Origin: Coix lacryma-jobi var. lacryma-jobi
Taxonomy: Eukaryota; Streptophyta; Magnoliopsida; Poales; Poaceae
Reading direction: 5' to 3'
Length of the DNA: 64,000 nucleotides
Assembly (NCBI GenBank): GCA_009763385.1
Contig: CM019826.1
Location: forward strand, 97,262,848-97,326,847
Position numbers and translations under genes: made by a program. Numbering within the stretch: position 1 is the stretch's first letter; each line of letters opens with the position of its first letter. A model generated the notes under the pieces. The model was not told the origin of the DNA. It made no database searches and saw only the letters and a program-made list of their open reading frames with translations. Positions 61,344 to 64,000 of this stretch are shown one piece after another.

Positions 61344-64000
61344 TAATTGATGACAACTCTACAAAGATATGGAAATTAAGCTCTTTGGATTCTATGTTAC
61401 TTATCCAACATTAAGACCATATAAGAGAATTTGGATAAGCACCATACAACCCGACTTTGTAGTGTTAACTCCCCCTACATGTGTGCTCAAATGGTTTGGT
61501 TTCAAGCTTGCACACATGCATAAATATGAAATTTGTGGGAGTGTTAGCACTACTAAGTGATGCTAAGGTATACATGATGAAATTTTACCTTTGAAGCGTG
61601 CATACCACATTTTGATTCATCCTTAGCATCGAAGAGTAGCTAGACATCATAAAAACTAGAAAACCCCGTGAGATCAACATTAATAGCAAGGGTCTAGTTT
61701 TGCATTAAAAGCACAAGTCTAGCTATTAACCTATGCATGCTAGTTATCAAATCATCAATTAAATCCTATAACTAGCATACACCACACAAGCATGCATATA
61801 AAAATTTAAAACTTATGCAATGCAAACAAGCACATAATTATGCACATATCAAATGCATCAACCAAGTTCATGAGCTTGCTCCCCCTACTTGTGTGCTCTC
61901 ATTGTCCAAGAATTTTGATCCTTTTCCATTGTTCAATCTTGCTCCCTCTTGATCCATGTCCATCTTCTTTTCTTGATTTCTCCCCTTTGTTCTTGACATA
62001 TTCTCCCCTTTGTTCTTGACATATTCTCCCCTTTGTTCTTGACATATCATAATTGACATATCTTTTCCATAACTTCTCCCCCTTTGTCATCAATGACCAT
62101 AAAAGGTATGCTCTTTTCTTACAAAGGGTGACACTAGGGTAGATGGTGGACGCTTTTAGGCTTCATTTTTGATGGACACCACCATATGTGTTGGAATGTC
62201 ACCATGTGTAGGATCGTTGACCTTGATACCAATAGGTGGGGCACCTTCTATTTTAGCATGAGTCATTCACTTGATAAGCTTGAGCTCTTGTTGGTGAGGG
62301 ATGCTTTGCTTGATTTGATCACTTAAAGTTGAGGATCACTTGAAGTCTTGTAGGATACCAATTGAATGAAAATTGAACTTGATATCCATTTGCATTATTA
62401 TCTTCTTCTTGAACTCTTGTCATTTTCATGAGCTTCTCATTTGTGACTTGAACTAGGCAATATTGCACAAGATATCTAACTCGGTTTGCTCTAGAGTAAG
62501 CTTCTTCACACATCTTTCAATGGTTATCTTACTCATGTTGAATTAGACACTTGAATGTTCATCTTCTAGATCAAGTACTTGGGTTCACTAGCTCATGAAC
62601 AAACTCATATACTAACCACTAGATCATATAATCAAACAAGCAATAGTGGTAGGCTATGAATTTAAACTTTTCATTTGTTATGCATGATCCTATTAAGCAT
62701 GTACTATATGCACTAATCACATACTAGTAAGGGATGAAATGATCATGCACATTACAATGATACCTTCGCTATCTTGGAGTAGAGGATAGTCATTTGATTC
62801 CAATTAAGCTCCAAATAGCAATGTGAAGTCCATGGTGAAGACCAATAGATAGATACCAAATAAATGATACCAATTGATGAAATCCATCTTCACCCATATG
62901 ATCAAGTGCACTAGCTCAATGTTGTGGTTGGCTTGTCTTTTCATTTGATCTTAGCTTGCATGTGAATACCACTTGTATTGCATTGATTTGCTCTCTATTT
63001 GGGTGTTGCTTGCTTTCTTTCTTGATCAATCTCTTGATTTCTCCAACTAAGCATCTCCAATGATACTCTAGATCACCACTTCCATGTTAGCCTTCCAAGT
63101 CTAGCTTGGTTAACCTACAAAAGGCGGCAAGCCCCTACAAAAGGGAGAAGTGACCTCTCTCCAAAGAATCATCCTTGATACTCACTTGAATTGACTTTGT
63201 TTGATTGATCCATTTGTACTCTTCTTGAAATGTGACTTTGAATCCATCTTTGAGTCCTTTTCTTTCTTCCAAAATGATCTTCATTTGAGACTAGAACTTG
63301 AGCTTCATCTTCATTTTGATATTGGTCTTGATTTCCAATTTGAGTACCAAATGTGTGTCAAACACACTCATCTTTCAAATGAACTTGTACTCATCTTTGT
63401 CATGCTTGTAGCTCATCTCAAAAACCAAACATAGGTCCCTCAACCACTTATAAACATGATTCCAACTTGAGGGCCTTTCAATCAAAGTGACTCTAGATCA
63501 ATCCAATAGTTGTCACTTTTCTGGCAGATTCTGTCCTTCTCAAGAAAACATGCATATCTCCCAAAATATAAGTCCAACGATCATGAAATTTGGTGGAGAT
63601 GTGCTTCTCTAAGTGTTATAGCAGCCATAAAAATTTGAGCTTCATTGGCTTTCTAGATTGCTACCAGATTTCAATTCTTTCCATAGTACTACATGCTGAA
63701 AACTGCTGCACTATAGTTGACAAGATCCACTCCAAAACTAAAGCATCACTTATCCAATTATCATGAATTTTGCACAGCAACTAATACCATAAGTGTAGAG
63801 CATGTGTACCAAATTTCAAGCCAATCCAAAAAGATTTGATCATCCAAACATGGCTTTCTTCTCAGCTAGCTCAGATTTCAGATTTTGGACAGATTTGAGC
63901 AATTGAGCTATACTCTACCAATTTGAATCAAACTTAAAGCTAACTTGTTTGAACATCAACACAAGACATATATCCATGCAAATCCACTTACTAAGGGTCA
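61344..64000 (-). other. Interior noncoding region of element F
   Basis: About 2.65 kb of AT-rich sequence with no recognisable protein domain on either strand. Extra CTCCCCCT-type motifs occur near 61470, 61880 and 62075, and a short tandem block lies at 61978-62046 (three copies of TCTCCCCTTTGTTCTTGACA). The rest is unassigned; F's genes should begin beyond 64000. Confidence 0.6.
61978..62046 (-). repeat. Three tandem copies of a 23-bp unit in F's interior
   Basis: TCTCCCCTTTGTTCTTGACA followed by TAT repeats three times head to tail, and the flanks carry further CTCCCC motifs. On the sense strand each unit has a purine run AAAGGGGAGA. Confidence 0.85.

Larger units (their letters stand above)
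58895..64000 (-). mobile_element. Element F: LTR retrotransposon of another family, 3' end only
   Basis: LTR at 58895-61327 with sense start TGAAAGGTCC and end CGACCCTTCA, followed (on the plus strand) by a polypurine tract and about 2.7 kb of noncoding interior. The five bases before it (GGGCT, 58890-58894) are its probable target duplication; the partner lies outside the window. The TG-CA ends, the tract CAAAAAGGGGGAGAT and the long 3' noncoding region fit a copia element of the SIRE type, but no coding sequence is visible, so the family is uncertain. Confidence 0.75.

Noticed and set aside
59684..61414. Short ORFs in the F LTR and just beyond
   Set aside because: No domain similarity, overlapping frames, and all inside an LTR or next to a polypurine tract.

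Overview
The window looks like intergenic DNA from a large, retrotransposon-rich plant genome, most likely a grass. This rests on SIRE/Maximus-like Ty1-copia elements with LTRs near 2 kb, a Tekay/Del-like chromovirus with 4.3 kb GC-rich LTRs starting TGTAACACC, and Athila-like Ty3-gypsy LTRs with a tRNA-Asp-type primer site. The species cannot be named from the sequence. I find no host gene, tRNA, rRNA or CRISPR array; essentially all 64 kb can be assigned to LTR retrotransposons inserted into one another. I use letters for the elements.

Layout: (A) 1-14005, minus strand, SIRE-like copia with part of its 3' LTR (1-933), a 3' noncoding region, an in-frame gag/RNase H deletion fusion, gag, primer site and 5' LTR (12079-14005). 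(J) 3324-10860, minus, an Athila-like gag-protease-only element inserted in A's gag with target duplication GTTGT. (H) 14006-15376, plus, the promoter-containing part of another Athila-like LTR. (B) 15377-25392, minus, decayed SIRE-like copia pol and gag, split by (G) 20401-24908, a 4.5 kb solo gypsy LTR flanked by ACTCG. (C) 25395-26786 plus 52729-52786, plus strand, a decayed copia gag lying head-to-head with B. (D) 26787-52728, minus, a young chromovirus (TAAGT duplication) inserted in C, with gag-pol of up to 1533 codons and an extra upstream ORF. (I) 37892-49553, plus, a very young SIRE-like copia inserted in D's 5' LTR (GTTTT duplication). (E) 52787-58894, plus, an older SIRE-like copia inserted further along C's gag. 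(F) 58895-64000, minus, a different LTR element inserted in E's pol, running off the window.

How the parts work: in each complete element the LTR supplies promoter and polyadenylation signals, a tRNA primes reverse transcription at the primer site, the polypurine tract primes the second strand, and Gag-Pol provides particle, protease, integrase, reverse transcriptase and RNase H. I and D are nearly intact, with LTR pairs differing at only a few positions; A, B, C and E carry stops, frameshifts and deletions. J has lost RT and integrase and would need a helper.

The most striking observation is the extra ORF of D (35835-36443, minus). Its first 13 codons nearly reproduce the histone H3 N-terminal tail, including the ARKS context of Lys9, and are followed by a coiled coil and a very acidic tail. 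The integrase of the same element ends in a chromodomain-like segment, the kind of module that can read methylated H3 tails. Also notable are two families of repeated, covarying inverted repeats in the SIRE-like elements (in U3, and between pol and the polypurine tract) and serial primer-site-like copies inside the Athila-like LTRs.
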